In this document: one piece after another, positions 8,464 to 16,126 of the stretch
Layout: every line of letters begins with the position of its first letter
How positions within the stretch are numbered: the first letter of the stretch is position 1
IMG/VR virus record: IMGVR_UViG_3300045256_000062
Location: 1 to 44,359 of that record
Source: a virus
Direction: 5' to 3' (one strand)
DNA: 44,359 bases
The notes under the pieces: model-generated
The model's database searches: none
Told to the model about the DNA's origin: nothing
What the model saw: only the letters and a program-made list of their open reading frames with translations
Translations under genes and position numbers: made by a program

Positions 8464-9690
8464 CTAGGCCGGACGGGAGTACGTTCGGGACTCAAGCTCG
8501 CGGAACACTTGCTCCGACGTGCGCTTTCCGGAAGGCTTTCCGGTGGCGTTGACGGAACCCGTGGCTTGCGGCCCCTTGCCCGCATCCCGCGTCGCGGCTG
8601 CCAAATTCCTCTTTGTGTCGATTTCCGCGTTGTTTTTCTGCACGATGCGTTTGCTCCATTTTGTGATGACCGGAGCCAGAGCCTTCGGAACGGCCAGCTT
8701 CGCCCGCCCTGTCGCGTAGGTGACGATGGACCGGAAGTCCGCTTCACCTCGCCGCCCCTTTCGCGCTTGGGTCTCGTAAGACTCCATCTGCGCTCTGGTT
8801 TGCGGCTGTGCGCTCAGGAGGGACATTGTCGCCGCCCATCCCTCTCTAGCCATGTCTCTAACGTCATCCTCGGAAGCATTCGGAAATTTCGACCGGATCT
8901 GCTTTTCGATTTCGCCGCCCACATTCGCCGTAATCGCTTCATCCACGCTGCCCCAATACGACTGGAACTGCGCTTCCGCTTCCGCTTGTTCCTTCTCCGC
9001 AAGCTGCCTGCGGAGCTTTTCCACCTCGGAAGAAGGCTGCGGATTCATCCTCCGCGGCATTCCCACGGGCATCCCAAGCGACTGGGCCACGATGACAACG
9101 GCATTCGCCAAATCGGCGTTCTGCTGCTGCTGCGCGAGGCCGTACAGATTGGACAAAACGGTATCGGTGTACTGAGTGGCTTGCTCGGTCCACAGAGACT
9201 GATCGTTTTCCGCCAGATATTGCGGAAGGGTTTTGAGCAGCTGCCCGTAAGCGAGTCCGTCGGAATCCTTCAGGGATTCGAGGAAAAGATTCGGGTCTTC
9301 TCGGAAGGTAGAGCCCATCGTGCGGTGCTCTTCCGCATCCTCGAATAGCTGCTCCGCATCGGCCAGAGTCGGCACGCGCTCGACGATCTGCCTCACTTCG
9401 GGATAATCGCCGAGTTCGGAAAACGCCTTCTCCCTGCCGATGATGTTCCGCAGTTCCGGATGTTCCTTGAACAAGTGCTTGTACTTGGAAAAATCGCCCG
9501 AAGTCTCGGGCTGCGCCTCCAAATCAGGCTCTTGCTCTTCTGCTTCCTCTTGAGCCGGTTGTTCCGCTGCTTCGAGCGGCTCCTCCGCAGGAGTTGGCTG
9601 CTCTTGAGGCTTTTCTACCGTTTCGCCGGTTGGTGACGCCGGCGGCTTTACCGCTTCTTCGGCCACGCTTGCCGCTACCGCTTCAGGCAT
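8464..9690 (-). CDS. Scaffolding protein, 408 aa
   Basis: Highly charged protein between portal and coat, the usual place for scaffold. The first 80 residues are Glu/Pro/Ala-rich and disordered, the middle is helical with a coiled-coil-like stretch (VEKLRRQLAEKEQAEAEAQF), and the C-terminal 80 residues are basic (Lys/Arg), as expected for a coat-binding tail. The chosen ATG (9690-9688) has GAGG 6 nt upstream and overlaps the portal stop by 8 nt. A longer open frame upstream is ignored because it lies inside the portal gene. No protease motif is seen. Confidence 0.75.
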   Translation of the reverse strand: MPEAVAASVAEEAVKPPASPTGETVEKPQEQPTPAEEPLEAAEQPAQEEAEEQEPDLEAQPETSGDFSKYKHLFKEHPELRNIIGREKAFSELGDYPEVRQIVERVPTLADAEQLFEDAEEHRTMGSTFREDPNLFLESLKDSDGLAYGQLLKTLPQYLAENDQSLWTEQATQYTDTVLSNLYGLAQQQQNADLANAVVIVAQSLGMPVGMPRRMNPQPSSEVEKLRRQLAEKEQAEAEAQFQSYWGSVDEAITANVGGEIEKQIRSKFPNASEDDVRDMAREGWAATMSLLSAQPQTRAQMESYETQARKGRRGEADFRSIVTYATGRAKLAVPKALAPVITKWSKRIVQKNNAEIDTKRNLAAATRDAGKGPQATGSVNATGKPSGKRTSEQVFRELESRTYSRPA

Positions 9691-12088
9691 TGCTTTCCTC
9701 TCCTGGCCCTGGTTGCGCTGTTGAAGGTTGCGAACCTCCAGGACCTTGCTTCTGGGGCGGCGGTGCCGCAATGGACTCCGCCGCCGCCAAATCCGCCCCG
9801 GGTCCCTGCCCGGCCAATCCCTGCGTCGCTATCGCCTGCTTGAGCGCTTGCGCCTTGGCGAGCTGCGAACACGCCTTCGCATACGCCAGCACGTTCTGAT
9901 AGCCCGTGGGATTCGTCTGCTTGGCCTCTAGCCCAGCATCCGAGATCAGCCACTTCTTCGCCGTGTCTCCGGCTACTTGCAGGTTGTCCACATCCGGGTC
10001 GGGAGCCACGGAAGGCAGGTAAATCGGCTGGCCTGTCGTCTCGCTTGGCCCCGCTTCGTGCGGAGCTTCCTGCAAAAGCTGCTCGATATCCTTGTAAGTC
10101 TTCTTGCGCTGGTCCTCGCCGGGAACTTCGATTCCACGCGTGCCCATGTAGCGGAAGATGGTCTCGAGGTTCTGCGGGTCTTGCGCCACGCTTAAAAACA
10201 GCGGATTCGCCCCGTTCCACAGGCTTAGCGTCAGCGCCCGAACATCGGATTCGAGTGTGGGATATTGCGCGTCAACTTCGGGATAGGCGGTGACATTGCC
10301 CTTCAAATCGCGCAAGAGAATCGTGTCTGTCTCATAATCGCCCGTTGCGCCGAGCTTCGGAACTCGCAGATCTTCCATGCGGCTCTGCGCCATGCACTTA
10401 AGGGCCTTCGCGTCGGTGTTGCACAGGAAAATCTGCAGCTTGCGCCACGCCCTGCCGATTCTGCCGAGGGCCTGATTGCGCTGAATGGCGATTCCGCTTG
10501 CTGTGTCGTTCTGCCCTGTATCTCCGCCGAACAGCGCCGGAAACGCGCCTGTCAGGAATTGTGGGATGGCATTGAAGAGCATTTCGATGTACTTCATCAT
10601 CGCCATGCTGGGCTCGACAGCCGGCGTGAACATCAGCTTTTGCCCGATGGCCTGATTCGGCTCGAGCGTTACCGGGCTGATGTTTCCAGCCTGCGCTCCC
10701 TGCGCCTGGCGAGCCTCAAAGTTCAGAAGATCCGTTGCCGCAAATCCTTCCGGCACGCCATACATGCAAATCTCGAACAGCAGGTTAATGGCGTCGTTCA
10801 GCTGCTCCTGAATCGGAACGATCGCGCTGGTCAGCGTCTCCCTTAGCTGCCCTTCGCCCGGCATGGCGTGGAACGTCTCCCAGCGTTCATCCATGCTTTC
10901 GTTCTTCGCTTCGCAGAACACGTCGTTGTAAAAAACAACGTAAGCGCCCTTCGGGAAAAGGCTCAGAAGCTGGCATCTCTTACAAGGGCTGGATTCCGTC
11001 GGGTTGTGGCCAGGTATTTTGTAGAACGCCGCGGGGCGTATCCAAGCCCTGCGAAACGTTCCCATGTCGGTAAGCAGCATTCCGGTATGGCGTCCAGAGC
11101 CGAGATACAGAATCCTTCGAGCAATGCGCTCGTAGCTGTTCGCCGTGCCGCCGTCAGTGTCCGCTCCCGCCGATGAGTCGATCTTGTCCGCTACCTGCGG
11201 ATAGACCTGCATGGCCTTGGCCTTGTGCAAGTCCGTGATCCACGTCATGTAGAGGAATTCCGGCTGGCTGTCGGCATACATGCTGCGCTTCAGCTGCAGC
11301 GCCGGAACCATCGTGATTACTTCCTGACCCTTCGGAATCTCGATCGTTCCGACCCTCTGCGACATCACGGCCTTTTGCGGGGGAACATCCTCCAGCGGCT
11401 CTCCGCATTCAGGGCATGTCGGCTGCTCTTCTGTCGTTCCTTCCGCTTCGTAACCGCAATTCGCGCATGCGACCGTCGGCACGCCAACCGTCACTTCCTG
11501 CTCGGCGAATACGTCGCGGAAGTCGCTGCCGAACCGCTCTGCGTCCGATACGTAGCGCGTATATGAGCCGACAAAGCCGTCCGTGCACATGTAGTAGGTG
11601 ACTTCATCCACGAGGTTCTGCCAATCGTTCTGCTTGTGGATGAGATCAACGGCCTTGGACGCGTTCTTTGCCGTGCTCACGTCCTCCGGATCTCCCGGAT
11701 CTTCCGGCCAGAACCTTGCTGCAACGTTGTTCTGGCTGAGCACCGAGCAAAGACTCAACGTATAGGCCTGAGTGATGTTGGTGACGTGCTGGAAAGCAGG
11801 AACGTCAAAGTTCTCGTTCAATCCGAGCGGGGCCTGATTCGGCGGCAGCCACGTTCCGATATCGTCGTTCCAGAACCAGTACTGCTCTCCGCGAAAGAAC
11901 AGCCTGCGCTTCAGAATCTCCCGAACCTCGAACCGCCGCGGGATTTCATCCTGCCGCTCAAGGTCCATGAGCAGTGACCAGAGCTCGTTCTGCAGCTCTT
12001 CGGACAGCACTGCCTGTTGCGGCTGCTCGGGCTGCTGCTGGCTCTGATCTTCCGGAAGGTCAGGTTGTACGGCTGGAATTGTTGCCAA
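9683..12088 (-). CDS. Portal protein with zinc-ribbon insertion, 801 aa
   Basis: The large acidic protein directly upstream of scaffold forms the packaging ring; 801 aa is close to the size of P22-type portals. N-terminal segments with RRFEVREILKRRLFFRGEQY and a central helical region with many Gln and Met fit the portal family. Residues about 205-235 hold two Cys pairs (CANCG and CPECG), a zinc ribbon not part of the core portal fold; another pair (CKRC) occurs near residue 370. The C-terminus is Pro/Gly/Gln-rich. The gene starts 6 nt after the stop of the 110-aa gene. Confidence 0.85.
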   Translation of the reverse strand: MATIPAVQPDLPEDQSQQQPEQPQQAVLSEELQNELWSLLMDLERQDEIPRRFEVREILKRRLFFRGEQYWFWNDDIGTWLPPNQAPLGLNENFDVPAFQHVTNITQAYTLSLCSVLSQNNVAARFWPEDPGDPEDVSTAKNASKAVDLIHKQNDWQNLVDEVTYYMCTDGFVGSYTRYVSDAERFGSDFRDVFAEQEVTVGVPTVACANCGYEAEGTTEEQPTCPECGEPLEDVPPQKAVMSQRVGTIEIPKGQEVITMVPALQLKRSMYADSQPEFLYMTWITDLHKAKAMQVYPQVADKIDSSAGADTDGGTANSYERIARRILYLGSGRHTGMLLTDMGTFRRAWIRPAAFYKIPGHNPTESSPCKRCQLLSLFPKGAYVVFYNDVFCEAKNESMDERWETFHAMPGEGQLRETLTSAIVPIQEQLNDAINLLFEICMYGVPEGFAATDLLNFEARQAQGAQAGNISPVTLEPNQAIGQKLMFTPAVEPSMAMMKYIEMLFNAIPQFLTGAFPALFGGDTGQNDTASGIAIQRNQALGRIGRAWRKLQIFLCNTDAKALKCMAQSRMEDLRVPKLGATGDYETDTILLRDLKGNVTAYPEVDAQYPTLESDVRALTLSLWNGANPLFLSVAQDPQNLETIFRYMGTRGIEVPGEDQRKKTYKDIEQLLQEAPHEAGPSETTGQPIYLPSVAPDPDVDNLQVAGDTAKKWLISDAGLEAKQTNPTGYQNVLAYAKACSQLAKAQALKQAIATQGLAGQGPGADLAAAESIAAPPPQKQGPGGSQPSTAQPGPGEESNA

Positions 12089-12093
12089 GGGTG

Positions 12094-12426
12094 CTAGTTA
12101 GTCGAAACCCAGAAGTCTGCGCTTGTCGGGGCGCCAGTGACGTTGAATCGGTACTGCGCCCCGGAAATGACTGGAGTTACTACCTTGATCGGCGTTGCGG
12201 CCACAAGCGCCGTTGCCACGATGTTGACCCACGTCGTTCCGCCGTCCAGGCTGATTTGCAGGTCCGCTGACAACGCGCCAAGCGTTCCAACGGCCTGAAA
12301 CACTGCGCTGAAGTCGCCTTCCGTCGGGCCTGCCTGGAAAACGAACGGCCCCACGATTCCAGTACCCGTTATGGGCGCGGGATTGATCTTGCTCGGCTGT
12401 CCAGTGACAATCGCAGGGTTTGCCAT
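12094..12426 (-). CDS. Small beta-rich head protein, 110 aa
   Basis: A single beta-sandwich-like domain. It includes a DLQISLDGGTTWVNIV segment typical of small beta-sandwich proteins found in phage heads and tails. It starts directly at the stop of the 72-aa gene and ends 6 nt before the portal. A head decoration or virion protein is the likely role, from position and composition; no family is recognised with certainty. Confidence 0.65.
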   Translation of the reverse strand: MANPAIVTGQPSKINPAPITGTGIVGPFVFQAGPTEGDFSAVFQAVGTLGALSADLQISLDGGTTWVNIVATALVAATPIKVVTPVISGAQYRFNVTGAPTSADFWVSTN

Positions 12427-12644
12427 TAGATTTTGAATCCTTTCTTCTTCTGGCCGATGCCGGGAAACTTGCGATGCACGGCGGCTCGCACCTTGGCCTT
12501 TTCGGATGAAGAGCCGAACTGCGAGACGCGGGCCAGTGCGTTTCTCGCGTGCGAAGCGTCGGGAATCGGATACTTGCGCTTGCCGGGCTCGACAAACGTG
12601 CTGGATTTAAGATGCTTGCGCTCCTGATAGGTCAGTCGGCTCAT
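12426..12644 (-). CDS. Small conserved phage protein, 72 aa
   Basis: Basic protein with a pattern (KSSTFVEPGKRKYPIPD followed by HARNALARVSQ and KVRAAVHRKFPG) that I know from many prophage and phage genomes as a small conserved protein near head genes; its function is unknown to me. It ends in KKKGFKI, almost the same tail as the preceding protein (KKRGFKI). It starts within the last bases of that gene and ends at the start of the 110-aa gene. Confidence 0.75.
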   Translation of the reverse strand: MSRLTYQERKHLKSSTFVEPGKRKYPIPDASHARNALARVSQFGSSSEKAKVRAAVHRKFPGIGQKKKGFKI

Positions 12645-12982
12645 ATCTTGAAACCTCGCTTCTTTTTGCTTACGTACTGCGGAAAAGGCTTTCTCGGTGT
12701 CGCCGCAAAGTCGTGCAGCTGGTCGTGGCTCATCGAGAGCAGGCTGCGGTTGCGGCTGTAGAGCTTTCCCGGATTATGTTCCGCGATCGCCATTGCTTCC
12801 TGCTGTGCTCTGCTTTTTGCCGGCATGGTTTCCCTCGCTAGAAATAACTCGCACCAGCCTCGAGGCGAAATCGTTCCGCTGACCAGTTCGCAGGCGTTTG
12901 GCCGCTTAAAGTGTGCGCATTCGCTGCAATGGTCCGGGCCTTTCGCTGGATTCTCATAGCCGACTTGCCGCTTCGATTCCAC
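12641..12982 (-). CDS. Cys-rich domain fused to a DUF3008-like domain, 113 aa
   Basis: Residues about 15-45 contain four Cys (HCSECAHF, CELV and WCELF), like small iron-sulfur or zinc proteins of the high-potential iron-sulfur type. From residue 53 (MPAKSRAQQEAMAIAEH) the sequence resembles a different family, usually encoded as a separate small gene (DUF3008-like, from memory). GAGGG lies 5 nt before that internal ATG (12826-12824), so both a fused and a short product may be made. The start is GTG 12982-12980, next to the stop of the upstream 26-codon gene. The C-terminus KKRGFKI repeats that of the next protein. Confidence 0.65.
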   Translation of the reverse strand: MESKRQVGYENPAKGPDHCSECAHFKRPNACELVSGTISPRGWCELFLARETMPAKSRAQQEAMAIAEHNPGKLYSRNRSLLSMSHDQLHDFAATPRKPFPQYVSKKKRGFKI

Positions 12983-12985
12983 ATT

Positions 12986-13066
12986 TCAGCCCTTGAGGAT
13001 CTTCTCGAGGCGCTGGATTTCTTTCTTGGTGACCGCCTTGCGCGGACGGCCTGGCTTATTAGGCAT
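12986..13066 (-). CDS. Tiny AT-hook-like basic protein, 26 aa
   Basis: A short open frame (ATG 13066-13064, TGA 12988-12986) that fills the gap between the 87-aa gene and the Cys-rich gene, overlapping the former by 8 nt. The product begins with NKPGRPRK, an AT-hook-like GRP core flanked by basic residues, then a Lys/Glu helix. It may bind DNA. Being so short, its reality rests on its tight fit between neighbours. Confidence 0.45.
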   Translation of the reverse strand: MPNKPGRPRKAVTKKEIQRLEKILKG

Positions 13067-13322
13067 CGGGCTTTTTCTCCATAAGCGGAATCGCTGCTTT
13101 CTCGGCTTCGCTGCGCCACTGGCTGGGCAATACCCTGCGCTTCAGCTTTGGCAGAGGGTCTTTGTCGCGCAGATGGACGTGCGGCAGACCTTCCTTCTGC
13201 AGCAGTGCGTCCTGCCAAAGCCGCAATTCTTCCCTCAGCCGTTCGTTCTCCGCTTCGAGATACGTCAGCCGCGGAAACAGGAAGCGGCGAATCTCGTACA
13301 GGATGGGCCCGAAGCGGCTCAT
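13059..13322 (-). CDS. Small coiled-coil protein, 87 aa
   Basis: Basic protein with a leucine-rich amphipathic helix near residues 20-45 (LEAENERLREELRLWQ), a probable coiled coil, followed by a basic segment. It overlaps the end of terL by 4 nt (ATGA). Unrecognised; it sits with other small genes between terminase and portal. Confidence 0.65.
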   Translation of the reverse strand: MSRFGPILYEIRRFLFPRLTYLEAENERLREELRLWQDALLQKEGLPHVHLRDKDPLPKLKRRVLPSQWRSEAEKAAIPLMEKKPDA

Positions 13323-14773
13323 GCCGTGGCCCTTTGCGCCCAGCGCCAGTGCCTGCGAATCGGAACGGTCTGCGTTCCGCGCTTGCGCTCTTCGGACAGA
13401 ATCCTGTGGTAATGCACCATGAGATCGTTTGGATTGGCCTTCAATGGCTCTACGCGCTCCTGAATCCGCACTTCGAGCGGCTTTTCTCCGGGCCTGTAGT
13501 AGCTTCGCAAGCCGTATCTCGCCGCGTCTGCAGCGTCATCGCCCTCGAACTTGACGCAATCCTCGACTTTGTTTTCGTCACGGCTCAGCATCGGCAGCGT
13601 CTTAATCAGCTCCGTGCAGTTCGATCCAATCACCCAATGCCCGCTGCGCAGCATGTCGTACATCAGCGCCCATCCGCCTACGCGGTCATCATTCGCTGGA
13701 GAGCACGCCGGAAGGCCGTGCGCCTTGAATACTGCGCTCATCTGGTCCGCAATCGAGTCTGTATCCGTCCTGTGCGCGAAGGCATCTGGCGAGAGCCATA
13801 TCGAAGCAATCTCATCGCTGCCGTTCAGTTCGATGATCCGTTCCGCCAGCTGCTTTGGGCTCAGGTTATTGCCGACAAACTCCCTGTAAGTGGCTGTTAG
13901 CGAGTCATGCACCTTAGCGTTCCAGTACGCCGCGGCGTTGTGCTTGAAGCCCCAGTCAATCCCAATCCAGCGCGTGTTCCACGGCTTGATGCCAAACTCT
14001 TCGGGCCGCTTCGTATGCCTGAACGGATCGAAGATGTCGAAATACTGCCCCGCGAATACGTTCCAGTTGCCTTGCACGTAAATCTTCTGCATCTCGACTG
14101 GAAGCGTATTCAGCTGAGCCCAATAAGACTTGCTCAGGTGCGGATTGTCTGTAGCCAGCGCCGGCACAAATGCGAATTGGTCCGCGATTGGCATCAGCTC
14201 CATCGGAAAATCCCTGTCAATCCACAGCTTCTTTACCCAAGCATGCCCTTCGCCGCCAGGATTCGATCCTGCAATGAATTTGGGCCGCTCGATGCCCGGC
14301 CAGCGCAAGCGCAATCTGAGAAAGTCGAATACGCTTTGAGGATTCTTGGTTAGCTCGTCAACGGCAATCGCCGCAAACTCTGCTGACAGGTACTTGCTCG
14401 GATCGTCCAGATTCCTCAGCGCCAGCGTTCCCCCGCCGTACTTATCGTGCAGCTGGAAACAGCGGCCTTCATTGCCAAGTTTCAGCTTGCCGAGCCATGC
14501 TGGAAACTCAACCTGAATCTTGCTGATCTGTCTGTCCCAAAGGCTGGGATAGTCCTCGCAAAAGAGCCCAACCACGGCGTTTGAGATATGCAGCGAATTC
14601 CATACCTCGAATAGCAGCCAAACCAAAGCCCAGCGTAGGATGTAGCTTTTTCCGCCACCGGCTGCCCCGCCATAAAAAGTGAAGTCGTGGTCCCGAACGG
14701 TGCGAAAGAATTGCAGCTGCCGCTCAGTCGGATTGATTAACTGTGATAACGTCGCTGTCTTCTGCTTTGCCAT
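13319..14773 (-). CDS. terL: Terminase large subunit, 484 aa
   Basis: The packaging motor ATPase and nuclease. Walker A (GGAAGGGKS, residues about 35-43) and Walker B (AAIAVDE, about 134-140) are clear. The nuclease half begins near IGIDWGF, giving the first acidic residue; later acidic residues include DAFAH and the EGDDAADA run near the C-terminus. Length is typical. The ATG at 14773 is used because the longer frame lies inside terS; the start overlaps the end of terS by 50 nt. The neighbours terS and portal support the call. Confidence 0.95.
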   Translation of the reverse strand: MAKQKTATLSQLINPTERQLQFFRTVRDHDFTFYGGAAGGGKSYILRWALVWLLFEVWNSLHISNAVVGLFCEDYPSLWDRQISKIQVEFPAWLGKLKLGNEGRCFQLHDKYGGGTLALRNLDDPSKYLSAEFAAIAVDELTKNPQSVFDFLRLRLRWPGIERPKFIAGSNPGGEGHAWVKKLWIDRDFPMELMPIADQFAFVPALATDNPHLSKSYWAQLNTLPVEMQKIYVQGNWNVFAGQYFDIFDPFRHTKRPEEFGIKPWNTRWIGIDWGFKHNAAAYWNAKVHDSLTATYREFVGNNLSPKQLAERIIELNGSDEIASIWLSPDAFAHRTDTDSIADQMSAVFKAHGLPACSPANDDRVGGWALMYDMLRSGHWVIGSNCTELIKTLPMLSRDENKVEDCVKFEGDDAADAARYGLRSYYRPGEKPLEVRIQERVEPLKANPNDLMVHYHRILSEERKRGTQTVPIRRHWRWAQRATA

Positions 14774-15107
14774 GGAACGCCGAGGGAAGCTCGCCGACCG
14801 CAAGCGCGACATTCACCGTTGCGCCTTCGCTGTTCTTCGGCATGACACCCGTTCTATCCAGCAGCTCGAAGGCGTGCACTGGACTCTTTTTTACTGCCCG
14901 GGAAATCGTCTGAGCAGCTTCCGGCAAAGCCTCGTAAAGTATTGATTTTGCTTGGACTGTTAGCTGGTCAACTTGCGATTCTTCGAGGATTTTGTACACT
15001 GTCGGCTTCGACAGTCCCAAATCTCGAGCAATCTTGGACTTGCGCTCGCCATTCAGGCGCTTGGCGATCACAGCTGTCTTGACCGCGGGAGCCGTTTCAG
15101 CAGCCAT
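14724..15107 (-). CDS. terS: Terminase small subunit, 127 aa
   Basis: DNA-recognition subunit of the packaging terminase. Residues about 20-45 form a helix-turn-helix (KIARDLGLSKPTVYKILEE), followed by a helical middle for oligomerisation and an acidic C-terminus that probably contacts TerL. The ATG (15107-15105) overlaps the stop of the upstream 109-aa gene (TAATG). It is directly upstream of and overlapping terL, the usual arrangement. Resemblance to resolvase-type helix-turn-helix is due to that small domain only. Confidence 0.8.
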   Translation of the reverse strand: MAAETAPAVKTAVIAKRLNGERKSKIARDLGLSKPTVYKILEESQVDQLTVQAKSILYEALPEAAQTISRAVKKSPVHAFELLDRTGVMPKNSEGATVNVALAVGELPSAFHGKAEDSDVITVNQSD

Positions 15108-15436
15108 TATTCCGCACCAACCGCCAGCGCCCACTTGCTCCTATCCAGCCGATACGCCAATGCCTCCGGCGTCTCCAATAGCTCTGTCCAGCGCCGGCCA
15201 CGGATCTCCACCGTGAAACGCCCCTCAAGGAAGCGACGCACCAGGCTGTGCTCCTCAAATCTCAGGCTGGCGAGCTCGGCAAAGCTATGGAGGGTTCTCG
15301 CCGGCAATGTGCAGCGATAGCGATTGTGGCCAATCGGCTCAAGCTCGTGGCATAGCAGCATGCTATCGCGCACCTCGCGGTCCACATGCCGTTTGCTGCC
15401 GTCTTTGTAGAGGATTAAGTACTTTCTCTGGGCCAT
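15107..15436 (-). CDS. Unknown protein, first gene of the late operon, 109 aa
   Basis: Mixed alpha/beta protein with many Arg, Leu and Glu. No family recognised. It is the first gene of the packaging and morphogenesis operon, translationally linked to terS by a TAATG overlap. The region upstream has no clear ribosome-binding site at the ATG. A promoter candidate lies 145-175 nt upstream. Confidence 0.65.
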   Translation of the reverse strand: MAQRKYLILYKDGSKRHVDREVRDSMLLCHELEPIGHNRYRCTLPARTLHSFAELASLRFEEHSLVRRFLEGRFTVEIRGRRWTELLETPEALAYRLDRSKWALAVGAE

Positions 15437-15580
15437 GCAGAGATGCGAATACTGGCTGCCTTGCTCGCCGCGGGATTTCCATCACGCCTGCCCGTGGCCA
15501 GGCTTCCTTCTTAGCTGAGGGCGAAACGGGAGGTCAGGCCGCTCCGCCCCCGCCGAAAGGATGTGTACGCTAATATGCTC

Positions 15581-15610
15581 TTTGTAGCGTAGTAGTACTG
15601 GCCGTGTCAA
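15581..15610 (-). promoter_or_regulatory. Promoter candidate for the late operon
   Basis: On the minus strand TTGACA (15610-15605) is followed by 18 bp and TACAAA (15586-15581), close to a vegetative sigma factor promoter. It would start transcription near 15574 and read the 109-aa gene, terS, terL and beyond. No activator site is evident. Confidence 0.5.
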
Positions 15611-15686
15611 GCTCTTTTTCTTCGCCTTTTCGTCGCCTTAGCTTCGCTTTTTCTTCAAAAATCTTTGCCCCATACGCATTTTGTAC

Positions 15687-15715
15687 TTGACACACTCACG
15701 TGAGTAGTGTATATT
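15687..15715 (+). promoter_or_regulatory. Strong sigma-70-type promoter for the plus-strand pair
   Basis: TTGACA (15687-15692), a 17-bp spacer and TATATT (15710-15715) form a near-consensus promoter. Transcription would begin near 15722, giving a leader of about 15 nt that contains a perfect GGAGGG ribosome-binding site for the ATG at 15737. Confidence 0.8.
15694..15705. promoter_or_regulatory. Perfect 12-bp palindrome inside promoter spacer
   Basis: ACTCACGTGAGT is its own reverse complement and lies between the -35 and -10 boxes, where a bound dimer would block RNA polymerase. A second, wider pair (ACACT at 15692-15696 and AGTGT at 15706-15710) surrounds it. The likely ligand is a phage-encoded dimeric regulator, possibly a product of this operon. 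Confidence 0.6.
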
Positions 15716-15736
15716 GCGAGCATGGAGGGTACGACA

Positions 15737-16099
15737 ATGACGCAAGAAATTCAACCAGCATCACTCTCAGCCGCCAAAAGAGCATCACTCTCAGCCGCCA
15801 AAAGCCTGAACTTCGCCGCATGGGGAGATATAGCGCTCTTCCACAATTACACCACAGCAGTACTTAGGCGCCGGGTGCAAGCGTACTTCGATGCCGCAGG
15901 AGAAAACGACAGGGATACTGCGATACGATTGCTCCGCAGCACACTCACCGCGGCGGCCAAGTACTGTATCGGGTATGAAAAGCTCGGCCGGGCAATAGGT
16001 TGCATCATGCGAGAGTACTGGCGTCGAGGTAACGTAGGGTATCCGCACATTACGCCAGTCATACGCGCTGAGTCCCGCCGCGGCGACGGAGAAAACTAG
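15737..16099 (+). CDS. Unknown early-type protein, 120 aa
   Basis: Helical, Ala- and Arg-rich protein of unrecognised family. ATG 15737 is preferred over in-frame ATG 15722 because GGAGGG lies 7 nt before it; 15722 coincides with the predicted transcription start. Near the N-terminus an 8-residue unit (ASLSAAK plus R or S) occurs twice, from an exact 24-bp tandem duplication. The C-terminal half contains TAAAKYCIGYEKLGRAIG. The gene has its own strong promoter and is followed closely by the transposase-like gene. Confidence 0.7.
   Translation: MTQEIQPASLSAAKRASLSAAKSLNFAAWGDIALFHNYTTAVLRRRVQAYFDAAGENDRDTAIRLLRSTLTAAAKYCIGYEKLGRAIGCIMREYWRRGNVGYPHITPVIRAESRRGDGEN
15757..15804 (+). repeat. Exact 24-bp tandem duplication in coding sequence
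   Basis: Bases 15757-15780 are repeated exactly at 15781-15804, within the reading frame. The lack of any mismatch implies a recent duplication. Confidence 0.9.
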
Positions 16100-16126
16100 G
16101 TAGTGACTCGCGGGATAGTGACGACA

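Larger units (their letters stand above)
15437..15736. other. Divergent intergenic region, about 300 bp
   Basis: This gap separates the minus-strand late operon from the plus-strand gene pair. It holds one promoter candidate for each direction (listed separately). The minus-strand transcript would carry a leader of about 138 nt in which I see no open frame of note. The segment 15610-15665 is T-rich on the plus strand, with repeated TTCGC words. Confidence 0.6.

Noticed and set aside
7112-8467. Long plus-strand open frame (451 codons) opposite the coat gene
   Set aside because: It is the mirror frame of the coat protein gene; its product is Arg/His/Cys-rich without domain structure and it has no place in any plus-strand operon.
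8425-9348. Long plus-strand open frame opposite the scaffold gene
   Set aside because: It is Arg/Leu/Pro-rich low-quality sequence that mirrors the Glu/Gln-rich scaffold frame.
16103-16126. GTG start 24 nt upstream for the transposase-like gene
   Set aside because: Possible, but the ATG at 16127 fits the family N-terminus better. The choice does not affect the finding.
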